From assembly GCA_900545085.1 (NCBI GenBank), contig UQXU01000017.1:1-25543 (forward strand): a stretch of 25,543 nucleotides of DNA, in the 5' to 3' direction. The notes under the pieces were generated by a model. It was not told the DNA's origin. It searched no databases and was given only the letters and a program-made list of their open reading frames with translations. Shown here piece by piece: positions 6,981 through 13,759 of this stretch (positions are counted from its first letter, which is position 1; each line of letters starts with the position of its first letter). Source of the stretch: an uncultured Eubacteriales bacterium. GTDB taxonomy: Bacteria > Bacillota > Clostridia > Christensenellales > Christensenellaceae. The position numbers and the translations under genes were made by a program.

Positions 6981-8858
6981 CTATACCTTGATTTTATCTT
7001 TGAAATATTTGTTCCAGGAATTGATATTCATTCGCTTCTGGTCAGCTTCCCATGCTCGAAGTAAATTCGGTTCAATTCCCATTAACCGTGCGAAAGGCTT
7101 TTTCTTCAGTCCAAGGCTCTCACGATATTCTTGTATCAGTTTTCCTTGCCCTTTATATAAGAAGCGATTGTAATCGTCCAACAAATCGTCAACAGGAACC
7201 TGATAGAGTTCTGCCAGCTTGTCCACGATTTCTTTCGGATAATGGTCTACATATCCAACCTCAAAGTCTATGTAATGCCCTCTGGTAATTCCAATTAACT
7301 CAGCAACTTCTTTCTGCATCAGTCCCATATGATGACGACACCAACGAAGCCTGTCCTGCACATTCGGTATATCTTCATAATTCTGATACTGCTGATTGAA
7401 TAACTGGGCTTCCAACAGCTTACGAGGGGCTATCAGTCGGAAACTATGGATATACATGGGTGCATACCTCACATATCCGTCCGAAGTGGAACAAAGTATG
7501 TATATATTCTCGGAAACCTGTGACAGAATACGCCATTTGGGTTCTCTTTTGCTCTGGGGGTACTGGTTTGAAACCATAAACGCATCTGCGAGAGGATAGC
7601 ATTTGCTATCCTCACTGTGCAAAATTATTTCCGCCTTTTCTCCATTCCATATTACTTTTTTAATCCTGACGCGCACATATTCAAGACCGCATGCTTTTTT
7701 TGCTGCTTCCTCATCTAACTCATTTCCATTCGCATTCCGCACTGCGCATTCCCTCTTTTTACTGCTCTCCTTACGTCTGCAAACATACGAATACCTATCG
7801 CTCTGCCCATGCCGTTTCGCATACATTCTGCTCCCGCATGAACAGTATATCAATCCTGTCAAAATCGGATTGGCTTTTTTGGGCGATTCCTCCGCTATCT
7901 TAGCGCTTTTTTTCAGTATTTCCTGCACTTTTATCCAATCCTCAGCTCTCACGGCTCCCTCATGTTCCCCAACCGCAATTATCCACATGCATATCGGGTT
8001 GTGCTTCGCTGCGCTCCCTTTCTTTTGTTTCGTTCGATTGTATGCCATTATTCCTCTTTTTCCATCGAAATCTGAAATTGTTGAACATACTTCCGCGCCA
8101 TTACGTACAAAATAATCACGCGCGGCGCCTTCAGCGCGCATATAAACCGGATTTTGCAGTATTGCTTTTATAGAAAATCTGGAAAAGCATTTTTTATTTT
8201 TAGTGCGAAAACCTCGCCGCATAATCTCTCTCTGAGTCGCGGAAAGACTCTCAGTTTTTAAAAAAACAGAAAAAATCTGCAAAACACACTCTATCTCTTT
8301 TGTATCCTGTTTCAATCTGCTGCGCTGCTTCCCTCCTATGATGTCTCTTTCAGAAGTATACCCTGTAGGCAAAGCGCCGCCCAACCACCTTCCCGTTCTG
8401 GAAAGCTCACGCATGTTGTCGCGTATGCGCTCTGCTATGGTCTCTCTTTCAAGCTGAGAAAAAACCGACGAAATGTACATCATCGCCCTCCCCATCGGAG
8501 TAGCTGTATCAAATTGCTCTCTTACAGATATAAACGCCACATTCAAATGCTCCAGCTCTTGCACTAACGCCGTAAAATCGCTTATATTTCTGCTTATTCT
8601 ATCTAAACGGTAAACTATAACAGCATCCAGCTCCCCTGCACGCGCCGATTCCATCATACGCCTGAATGCAGGTCTGTTTGTATCTCCTCCGGAAAATCCC
8701 TCATCCTCGTACACTACAGCTGCTTTCGCACAGCTCTCGGAGAACCCCGCGCTCAGATATCTTCGGCAAAGTTCTATCTGATTTCCTATGCTTTCACCTT
8801 TTCCGGTAAATTTAGATTTTCTGGAATATATCGCCGCACGTCTTATTCCCGAATCCAA
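6981..8858 (-). CDS. Large serine recombinase fused to a C-terminal helix-turn-helix domain
   Basis: This 625-aa protein starts at TTG 8858, with GGAGG seven bases upstream. Residues 1-150 form the resolvase catalytic domain (nucleophile Ser12 in YSRKS; YRLDRISR 83-90; QLERETIAERIRDNM 135-149). A recombinase domain follows (about 155-290), then a zinc ribbon (C339, C341, C360, C371). The usual coiled-coil of about 100 residues or more after the ribbon is missing; the chain goes almost directly to the family's terminal strand (IKKVIWNGEKAEI, 399-411). From about residue 425 the sequence changes to an unrelated XRE-type helix-turn-helix protein (LMQKEVAELIGITRGHYIDFE, about 513-533), which I recall as a stand-alone regulator in conjugative elements. 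The YSRKSKFTGKGES start resembles clostridial prophage and skin-type recombinases. Activity and directionality are uncertain without the coiled coil. Confidence 0.85.
   Translation of the reverse strand: MDSGIRRAAIYSRKSKFTGKGESIGNQIELCRRYLSAGFSESCAKAAVVYEDEGFSGGDTNRPAFRRMMESARAGELDAVIVYRLDRISRNISDFTALVQELEHLNVAFISVREQFDTATPMGRAMMYISSVFSQLERETIAERIRDNMRELSRTGRWLGGALPTGYTSERDIIGGKQRSRLKQDTKEIECVLQIFSVFLKTESLSATQREIMRRGFRTKNKKCFSRFSIKAILQNPVYMRAEGAARDYFVRNGAEVCSTISDFDGKRGIMAYNRTKQKKGSAAKHNPICMWIIAVGEHEGAVRAEDWIKVQEILKKSAKIAEESPKKANPILTGLIYCSCGSRMYAKRHGQSDRYSYVCRRKESSKKRECAVRNANGNELDEEAAKKACGLEYVRVRIKKVIWNGEKAEIILHSEDSKCYPLADAFMVSNQYPQSKREPKWRILSQVSENIYILCSTSDGYVRYAPMYIHSFRLIAPRKLLEAQLFNQQYQNYEDIPNVQDRLRWCRHHMGLMQKEVAELIGITRGHYIDFEVGYVDHYPKEIVDKLAELYQVPVDDLLDDYNRFLYKGQGKLIQEYRESLGLKKKPFARLMGIEPNLLRAWEADQKRMNINSWNKYFKDKIKV
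7592..7613. repeat. Perfect palindrome at the recombinase/HTH fusion joint
   Basis: The arms GAGGATAGC (7592-7600) and GCTATCCTC (7605-7613) are exact inverted repeats with a 4-nt loop. They encode residues 416-423 of the recombinase, between its last native strand and the helix-turn-helix segment. The palindrome could be the stem of the original recombinase terminator or a recombination scar. Confidence 0.6.
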
Positions 8859-9021
8859 AAAATCGCCTCCGCATTTTTTCTCACGATGTATTTAAATGCT
8901 TTGTCATGCCGGAATATGACGTCTGCAGACAAAATATTTAAAAATAAAAAAGCAGGTTTCGTTGTAAAAACAACATACACTGCCTTAATTATAATATATA
9001 CTTTGATTATAAACACAATAG

Positions 9022-9050
9022 ATGTCCCCCGCCTCTAAAAGCGGAGGGTT
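9022..9050. repeat. GC-rich hairpin upstream of hcp
   Basis: CCGC 9029-9032 pairs with GCGG 9041-9044. After one C/A mismatch the stem continues with CC 9026-9027 and GG 9046-9047. It stands out in AT-rich surroundings. On the minus strand, GGAACCCTCCGC-TTTTAGA-GGCGG recalls the right-end hairpins of IS200/IS605 elements, but no transposase remnant is seen. Confidence 0.3.
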
Positions 9051-9058
9051 CCATCTCA

Positions 9059-9076
9059 CTCTTTAATCCTAAAGAG
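9059..9076. promoter_or_regulatory. Operator-like palindrome upstream of hcp
   Basis: CTCTTTA-ATCC-TAAAGAG is a perfect 7-bp dyad 79 bp before the hcp start. A shorter related dyad, CTCTTTAGAG, lies at 11694-11703 ahead of the flavodoxin gene, so one regulator, possibly the LysR protein between them, might see both. No convincing sigma-A promoter was found for hcp; the 8859-9154 gap otherwise holds AT-rich DNA and the hairpin at 9022-9050. Confidence 0.35.
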
Positions 9077-9154
9077 CTCTCGCCCCCGTCGCGGATAAAG
9101 CGCGGGACCGCACCCTTTATGAACAAAGAATTGATTCCCATCAGGAGGTACATA

Positions 9155-10747
9155 ATGGATACACAAATGTTCTGCTTCCAATGTGAGCAAACCGCCGGCT
9201 GTTCCGGCTGCACAGGCAAAGCGGGCGTCTGCGGCAAAACTGCGCAAACCGCTAAGCTTCAAGACGAGCTGACAGGCGCTTTGATAGGTCTGGCGCGCGC
9301 ATGTATGACTAACGAAAAAACAAAAAAAACAGACAGACTTATAATCGAAGGGCTGTTCACGACCATTACAAATGTAAACTTCAATGACGAAACCTTGCGC
9401 ACCATGATCGACAATGTCAATGCCGAAAAGAATAAAGCAGCGCCCTTCTGCTCAGAATGCGAATCTCGCTGCTCAAACACAGACAACTACGACATGTCCC
9501 GGATTTGGACCGCGCCGGAAGACATACGTTCTCTTAAATCACTCATACTGTTCGGCATACGCGGCATAGCCGCCTACGCATATCATGCCGCCGTATTGGG
9601 TTATACCAGCGACGAAGTAAACAGCATACTGCACAAGGGACTTTGCGTCATCTCAGAGGATCTGAGTATGGAAGAGCTTCTGCCGATAGTCATGGAAGTC
9701 GGAGAAAAGAACCTGACCTGCATGGAAATGCTCGACCGAGCCAACAGAGAAACTTTCGGCACGCCGCAGCCCACGGAAGTACCCCTGTCGGTGGAAAAAG
9801 GACCTTTTATCGTCATAACCGGGCATGACCTATATGACCTGAAGCTACTCCTCGAACAAACAGAAGGCAAAGGGATAAACATTTACACTCACGGAGAAAT
9901 GCTTCCCGCACACGCTTATCCCGAACTCAAAAAATATTCTCATCTCAAAGGCAATTTCGGAACAGCATGGCAGAGCCAGCAAAAAGAATTTGCAGATTTG
10001 CCGGCGCCCATACTCTTTACTACAAATTGCCTCATGCCTGTTAAGCCCAGCTATGCAGACAGAGTTTTCACCACAGAGGTGGTATCCTATCCTGAGATGG
10101 TTCACATCGGAGACGATAAGGATTTTTCACCAGTCATAGAAAAAGCGCTCGAGCTGGGCGGTTATCCCGAAGGTCGTAATATGACGGGAATTAATGGCGG
10201 CGGCACAGTTACGACAGGATTTGGACACAGCGCTGTCCTCAGCGTCGCGGATACAGTTGTCGACGCGGTTAAATCCGGAGCCATACGTCATTTCTTCTTA
10301 GTCGGCGGATGCGACGGAGCAAAGCCCGGCCGCAGCTACTACACAGATTTTGTCAAACAGACGCCTAAAGACAGCATAATCCTGACGCTCGCATGCGGAA
10401 AATACCGCTTTAATGATTTGGATCTGGGCACCATAGGCGGCCTGCCGCGGATAATGGATATGGGGCAATGCAACGACGCATACAGCGCAATCAAAGTCGC
10501 TCTTGCTCTGGCAGACGCTTTTAAGTGCGAAGTCAACGAACTGCCTCTTTCTATGATACTCTCGTGGTACGAACAAAAAGCCGTCTGTATACTGCTGACG
10601 CTGTTGTATCTCGGAATAAAAGACATACGGCTCGGGCCATCTTTGCCGGCGTTCATATCCCCTGCGATTCTTGACTTCCTGGTTGAGAATTTCGGCATAG
10701 CTCCCATTACGACTCCGGAGCAGGATCTCAAAGCTATACTTGGCTGA
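9155..10747 (+). CDS. hcp: Hybrid-cluster protein (hydroxylamine reductase)
   Basis: This 530-aa protein is full length for the family. Start ATG 9155 follows CAGGAGG; an in-frame ATG at 9119 lacks a ribosome site. N-terminal cysteines C7, C10, C19 and C26 (with an extra C16) fit the proximal iron-sulfur cluster. Hybrid-cluster ligands are recognisable: H in TGHDLYD, E in THGEMLPAHAYP, C in TTNCLMP, the GGCDGAKPGRSYYTDF persulfide loop, C in LACGKYRFN, C in GQCNDAYSA and E/K in SWYEQKA. Family knowledge: Hcp reduces hydroxylamine in vitro and is mainly linked to nitric oxide and nitrosative stress in anaerobes. It ends convergently with the LysR gene, overlapping by 14 bp. The nearby flavodoxin could be an electron donor, which is an inference. 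Confidence 0.95.
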   Translation: MDTQMFCFQCEQTAGCSGCTGKAGVCGKTAQTAKLQDELTGALIGLARACMTNEKTKKTDRLIIEGLFTTITNVNFNDETLRTMIDNVNAEKNKAAPFCSECESRCSNTDNYDMSRIWTAPEDIRSLKSLILFGIRGIAAYAYHAAVLGYTSDEVNSILHKGLCVISEDLSMEELLPIVMEVGEKNLTCMEMLDRANRETFGTPQPTEVPLSVEKGPFIVITGHDLYDLKLLLEQTEGKGINIYTHGEMLPAHAYPELKKYSHLKGNFGTAWQSQQKEFADLPAPILFTTNCLMPVKPSYADRVFTTEVVSYPEMVHIGDDKDFSPVIEKALELGGYPEGRNMTGINGGGTVTTGFGHSAVLSVADTVVDAVKSGAIRHFFLVGGCDGAKPGRSYYTDFVKQTPKDSIILTLACGKYRFNDLDLGTIGGLPRIMDMGQCNDAYSAIKVALALADAFKCEVNELPLSMILSWYEQKAVCILLTLLYLGIKDIRLGPSLPAFISPAILDFLVENFGIAPITTPEQDLKAILG

Positions 10748-11627
10748 CCGAGGTTACCGCTTTTAGAAATTCTTCGACATCAAGCGACGCCTTCTTAGCG
10801 TACAGCAATCCATATGTATTTGAGCCGCAATCCGACAAAGGTATTGTAATCAAAGCAGGGTGAATATCTTTCCATCCGTCAAGAGTGAGCAGCAGGCTTC
10901 CGGTCTGTTCGCATTTGTTGAAAACATCCATATCATAAAAATAAGGAGTGTCTTCGATTTGTATTTGAGGATGCTCTTTTTCTATTTTATCACGAACCGC
11001 ATCGTTCCTCGGGCTGTCCCCGCGCGGTATCATCATAAGGCGTTCTCCATGCAGATCCTTTAAATTCAGTTCTTTATGTTCCGCCAGACGATGTTTTTTC
11101 GGCGCGGCAATGCAGAAGTTGTATTCTCCCAGAGGAAAGAATCTGCATCGCTTCAGCCATTCTTTTGAATCACAAACCCCGGCTATCAAATCAAATTTAT
11201 ATCCAAGAGAACTTATTGTAGATAGAATATTTCTCCTATCGTCATCGAAAGGTACTATCTTTATCTTAAACTGCGGATAGACGTCGCTAACCTCAGCCCA
11301 TAAATCCATCAGCAATTTACATGGATTCAAAAACGACGTTCCCACTCGAATTAAGTATTGCGATTCATCTGACATCTCCCGCGCACGGCATATAGCCTTA
11401 TTAGAGTATTCTATAATAAACTTTGCATCCTTATACAATGACTCTCCGGCAGAAGTTAGCGTAATTCCGCGGTTCGTGCGATTAAAAAGCGGTGCTCCCA
11501 CCCTTCGCTCCAACACGTCTATCTGTTTCATAACTGCTGTAGGAGATATATACAGCTTTTCCGCCGCTTTGCTGAAGCTTCCGCAGTCCGCCGCTTTTAT
11601 CAGTGTCTCCAGCTGATTGTTGTACAT
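10734..11627 (-). CDS. LysR-family transcriptional regulator
   Basis: I place the start at ATG 11627, which has GGAGG seven bases upstream, giving 297 aa, the usual LysR length; an ATG at 11645 lies upstream of that ribosome site. The N-terminal winged helix-turn-helix (about 2-60: LETLIKAADCGSFSKAAEKLYISPTAVMKQI) is classical. An effector-binding domain follows (about 90-297). The gene is divergent from the flavodoxin/aldo-keto reductase pair and convergent with hcp, so it probably controls one or both and itself. Its promoter (11664-11692) and a 17-bp dyad (11644-11660) lie in the 118-bp divergent gap. The effector is unknown. Confidence 0.92.
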   Translation of the reverse strand: MYNNQLETLIKAADCGSFSKAAEKLYISPTAVMKQIDVLERRVGAPLFNRTNRGITLTSAGESLYKDAKFIIEYSNKAICRAREMSDESQYLIRVGTSFLNPCKLLMDLWAEVSDVYPQFKIKIVPFDDDRRNILSTISSLGYKFDLIAGVCDSKEWLKRCRFFPLGEYNFCIAAPKKHRLAEHKELNLKDLHGERLMMIPRGDSPRNDAVRDKIEKEHPQIQIEDTPYFYDMDVFNKCEQTGSLLLTLDGWKDIHPALITIPLSDCGSNTYGLLYAKKASLDVEEFLKAVTSVSQV

Positions 11628-11643
11628 CTGGGCGCCTCCTCGC

Positions 11644-11660
11644 ATAAACTTTTAGTTTAT
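11644..11660. promoter_or_regulatory. Dyad at the LysR transcription start
   Basis: ATAAACT-TTT-AGTTTAT is a perfect 7-bp dyad just upstream of the lysR ribosome binding site and near its predicted transcription start. That position suits autorepression. It contains T-N11-A spacings as in LysR boxes, but such AT-rich dyads also occur by chance. Confidence 0.45.
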
Positions 11661-11663
11661 ACT

Positions 11664-11692
11664 ACTTTAACTTTTCTGCGCTTCCATGTCAA
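11664..11692 (-). promoter_or_regulatory. Promoter of the LysR gene
   Basis: On the minus strand, a perfect TTGACA (11687-11692) is followed after 17 bp by TAAAGT (11664-11669). No comparably good promoter faces the flavodoxin gene, which fits activator-dependent expression there. Confidence 0.6.
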
Positions 11693-11745
11693 GCTCTTTA
11701 GAGTTAAAATAGCATCAGAAATACAACGCAAGGAGGAACGTCGCA

Positions 11746-12252
11746 GTGAAAGAGCTTATAGCATACTTTTCTCGCGCCAATCAGAACTACGTTAACGGTG
11801 TAATCAAAAATCTCGATATAGGCAACACTCAGATCGCAGCTGAAATATTGCAGAAACAGACGGGTGCGGATATTTTCAAAATTGACCCTGTAGTATCTTA
11901 TTCACATGATTACTCAGAGTGTATCGAAGAAGCTAAGGCAGACCAGCGGCGAGACGCCCGCCCTGAGCTGAAAGCATACCCGGACAGCCTCGACGAGTAC
12001 GATACTATATATCTCGGATATCCCAACTATTGGGGCACTATGCCTATGGCGGTATTCACTTTTCTTGAAAAATATGATTTCTCCGGAAAAACTATAAAAC
12101 CCTTCTGCACTCACGAAGGAAGCGGAATGGGCAGCAGCGAAATAGATTTAAAACGCATTTGCCCTACCGCAAAGATAGAAAAAGGGTTGGCAATACGCGG
12201 AGGAAGCGCGGATAAAAGCGCCTCAGCATTGGAAAAATGGAATAAAAAATAA
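11746..12252 (+). CDS. Flavodoxin family protein
   Basis: This 168-aa protein starts at GTG 11746 behind AAGGAGG. It has the flavodoxin pattern: a first beta strand LIAYFSR, then an unusually long insertion (ANQNYVNGVIKNLDI) before the GNT of the phosphate loop. Later come YLGYPNYWGTMPMAVFTFLEKYD, in the FMN-ring region, and CTHEGSGMGSSEIDLK. This pattern is typical of the small flavodoxin-like proteins found beside aldo/keto reductases. It probably binds FMN and shuttles electrons in the cytoplasm. It is followed 17 bp later by the aldo/keto reductase gene, forming a two-gene operon divergent from lysR. Confidence 0.9.
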   Translation: MKELIAYFSRANQNYVNGVIKNLDIGNTQIAAEILQKQTGADIFKIDPVVSYSHDYSECIEEAKADQRRDARPELKAYPDSLDEYDTIYLGYPNYWGTMPMAVFTFLEKYDFSGKTIKPFCTHEGSGMGSSEIDLKRICPTAKIEKGLAIRGGSADKSASALEKWNKK

Positions 12253-12269
12253 ACGCAGGGAGGCCAAAA

Positions 12270-13112
12270 ATGGAATACGTAACATTAAATAACGGCGTAA
12301 AAATGCCTAAGCTAGGCTACGGGGTTTATCAGGTAGACCCCGCAGAATGCGAAAGATGCGTTCTCGACGCAATCAGCGTAGGATACCGCTCTATAGATAC
12401 AGCACAGGCATATTGCAATGAAGAAGGAGTCGGCAGCGCAATCAAGAAAAGCGGCGTTCCGCGCGATGAGCTTTTCGTCACCACAAAAATATGGATAAGC
12501 AACGGCGGATACGATAAAGCAGCCGCTTCAATAAATGAATCTCTAAAAAAGCTGCAAAGCAACTATATTGACTTAATGCTTATACATCAGCCTTTCAACG
12601 ATTATTACGGAACATATCGCGCTATGGAGGACGCCCTCAAAGCCGGAAAGCTCCGCGCTATAGGCATCTCTAATTTTTATCCCGACCGACTGATAGATCT
12701 GTGCAAATTCGTCGAAATCAAGCCTGCTGTCAACCAAGTCGAAACACATGTTTTTCAGCAGCAAAAAGAGGCTCATGAAATAATGACAAAATACGGCGTA
12801 CAACACGAATCGTGGGGTCCCTTTGCAGAAGGACGCAAAGACTTTTTCAACAACAGGACCGTTCAGAAAATCGGAGAAAAGTACGGCAAGACCGCCGCTC
12901 AAACCGCTCTCAGATTCCTCATACAGTCTGACGTGGTCGTAATCCCCAAGTCTACGCATAAGAATCGCATGGAAGAAAACTTCAACGTCTTTGATTTCAC
13001 TCTTTCGGAAGAAGAGATGGCCGTTTTAGCGAAATTGGATGAAAACGAAAGTGCATTTTTCTCCCACTACTCTCCGAGTACAGTAGAATCCCTTACCGAT
13101 TTAGTTATATAA
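12270..13112 (+). CDS. Aldo/keto reductase
   Basis: This 280-aa protein matches the usual length of the AKR5-like (2,5-diketo-gluconate reductase type) branch. The catalytic tetrad is visible: D in SIDTAQAY, Y in the same segment, K in VTTKIW and H in LMLIHQP. The NADPH-binding signature IPKSTHKNRMEEN is near the C-terminus. Start ATG 12270 follows GGGAGG. It likely reduces reactive aldehydes or ketones with NADPH; the exact substrate cannot be told. It is the second gene of the operon with the flavodoxin, and ends at a bidirectional terminator shared with the merR gene. Confidence 0.93.
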   Translation: MEYVTLNNGVKMPKLGYGVYQVDPAECERCVLDAISVGYRSIDTAQAYCNEEGVGSAIKKSGVPRDELFVTTKIWISNGGYDKAAASINESLKKLQSNYIDLMLIHQPFNDYYGTYRAMEDALKAGKLRAIGISNFYPDRLIDLCKFVEIKPAVNQVETHVFQQQKEAHEIMTKYGVQHESWGPFAEGRKDFFNNRTVQKIGEKYGKTAAQTALRFLIQSDVVVIPKSTHKNRMEENFNVFDFTLSEEEMAVLAKLDENESAFFSHYSPSTVESLTDLVI

Positions 13113-13121
13113 CCATACATT

Positions 13122-13154
13122 AAAAACAGGGACGAATCTCCGCCCCTGTTTTTT
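13122..13154. terminator. Bidirectional terminator between the aldo/keto reductase and merR
   Basis: AAAAACAGGG (13122-13131) and CCCTGTTTTTT (13144-13154) form a stem with an A-run on one side and a T-run on the other. It can end both the plus-strand reductase operon and the minus-strand merR transcript. Confidence 0.8.
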
Positions 13155-13175
13155 GATTTCTAATTCTATTTTCTT

Positions 13176-13622
13176 CTATTTTCCTTTACTGCGTTTAAAC
13201 TCTGCGCGCAGCTCCTCGGGGACGTCTGCCTCAGATATTTGATCGTGAATAGCCGTCGTTCCCGCAGCTTTTGCCGTTTCATAATACCAGCACTTGTACT
13301 CCAGTGTGCATAACGTCTTTTGAAGTTGATCCATCTGTGCAATAACAGATTCTCTCTGCTTTTTTATAAGCTCATACCGCTTTTCAATTGTGCTGTCGCC
13401 TTCTATACACCAATCTATAAACGTCTTTATATCTTTGATCGGCATTCCCGTCTTTTTCAGGCACTCTATTATGTTCAGCCAGCCGAAGTCCTCATCCTTG
13501 AACATACGGATTCCTCCGCCTGAGCGCTCCAGAAAAGGCATCAAGCCTTCTTTGTCATAATATCTAAGCGTAGACGGCGCTACGCCCAACCTTTTTGCCA
13601 TCTCACCTACAGTGTAAACCAT
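13176..13622 (-). CDS. MerR-family regulator of the adjacent alcohol dehydrogenase
   Basis: I choose ATG 13622, giving 148 aa that begin directly with the MerR helix-turn-helix (MVYTVGEMAKRLGVAPSTLRYYDKEGL). Longer readings would add 40 unrelated residues running through the operator. The dimerisation helix spans about 78-120. There is no cysteine pattern for metal sensing in the C-terminus, so it belongs with the aldehyde/redox-responsive MerR group rather than metal sensors; the ligand is unknown. It is divergent from the iron alcohol dehydrogenase across a MerR-type promoter with a perfect operator, so it very likely controls that gene. Confidence 0.9.
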   Translation of the reverse strand: MVYTVGEMAKRLGVAPSTLRYYDKEGLMPFLERSGGGIRMFKDEDFGWLNIIECLKKTGMPIKDIKTFIDWCIEGDSTIEKRYELIKKQRESVIAQMDQLQKTLCTLEYKCWYYETAKAAGTTAIHDQISEADVPEELRAEFKRSKGK

Positions 13623-13657
13623 AAAATTTCCATCCCAAAAAATATCTTCAAAAGCTA

Positions 13658-13688
13658 TTGACTTGAAGTTAACTTCAAGTTGTATAAT
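13658..13688 (+). promoter_or_regulatory. MerR-type promoter with a perfect 20-bp operator
   Basis: TTGACT (13658-13663) and TATAAT (13683-13688) are separated by 19 bp instead of 17, the hallmark of MerR-activated promoters. The spacer region carries the palindrome ACTTGAAGTT/AACTTCAAGT (13661-13680), exact over all 20 bp. It drives the alcohol dehydrogenase; MerR bound there would twist the DNA to activate transcription. Confidence 0.9.
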
Positions 13689-13759
13689 CTTTTTGAGCTT
13701 AAGAACTTGTGATATTATATCATCAGGCTTGCAATATGTCAAATAGGAGGATAAAAAAC

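Larger units (their letters stand above)
1..8858. mobile_element. One end of an integrative (ICE/plasmid-like) element
   Basis: Gene content suggests an integrative conjugative or mobilisable element: a serine recombinase at the right, then on the same strand a cargo module, a ParM-type partition pair, a RepA_N-type initiator and a DnaC-like loader. From memory, this rep/loader/partition set with a small SAPINV-type protein is typical of conjugative elements in gut Firmicutes. No relaxase, coupling protein or type IV secretion gene is in view; those would lie left of position 1. The right boundary is an inference: it could be near the recombinase start (8858) or inside the recombinase gene, near the palindrome at 7592-7613 where a helix-turn-helix segment is fused. 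Confidence 0.65.

Noticed and set aside
8941..8985. Minus-strand hairpin with T-run (GCAG...CTGCTTTTTT) between hcp and the recombinase as a terminator
   Set aside because: The arms pair only at the ends and around a small GTTGT/ACAAC core with a mismatched middle, and no minus-strand gene lies upstream to terminate.
9007..9262. Minus-strand ORFs of 68-76 codons over the hcp upstream region
   Set aside because: They run antisense over the hcp start, lack ribosome sites and include the GC-rich hairpin in frame; composition is not protein-like.
13623..13742. Upstream 40-codon extension of the MerR protein
   Set aside because: It would run through the operator and the divergent promoter, and the residues before MVYTVGEM do not fit the family.
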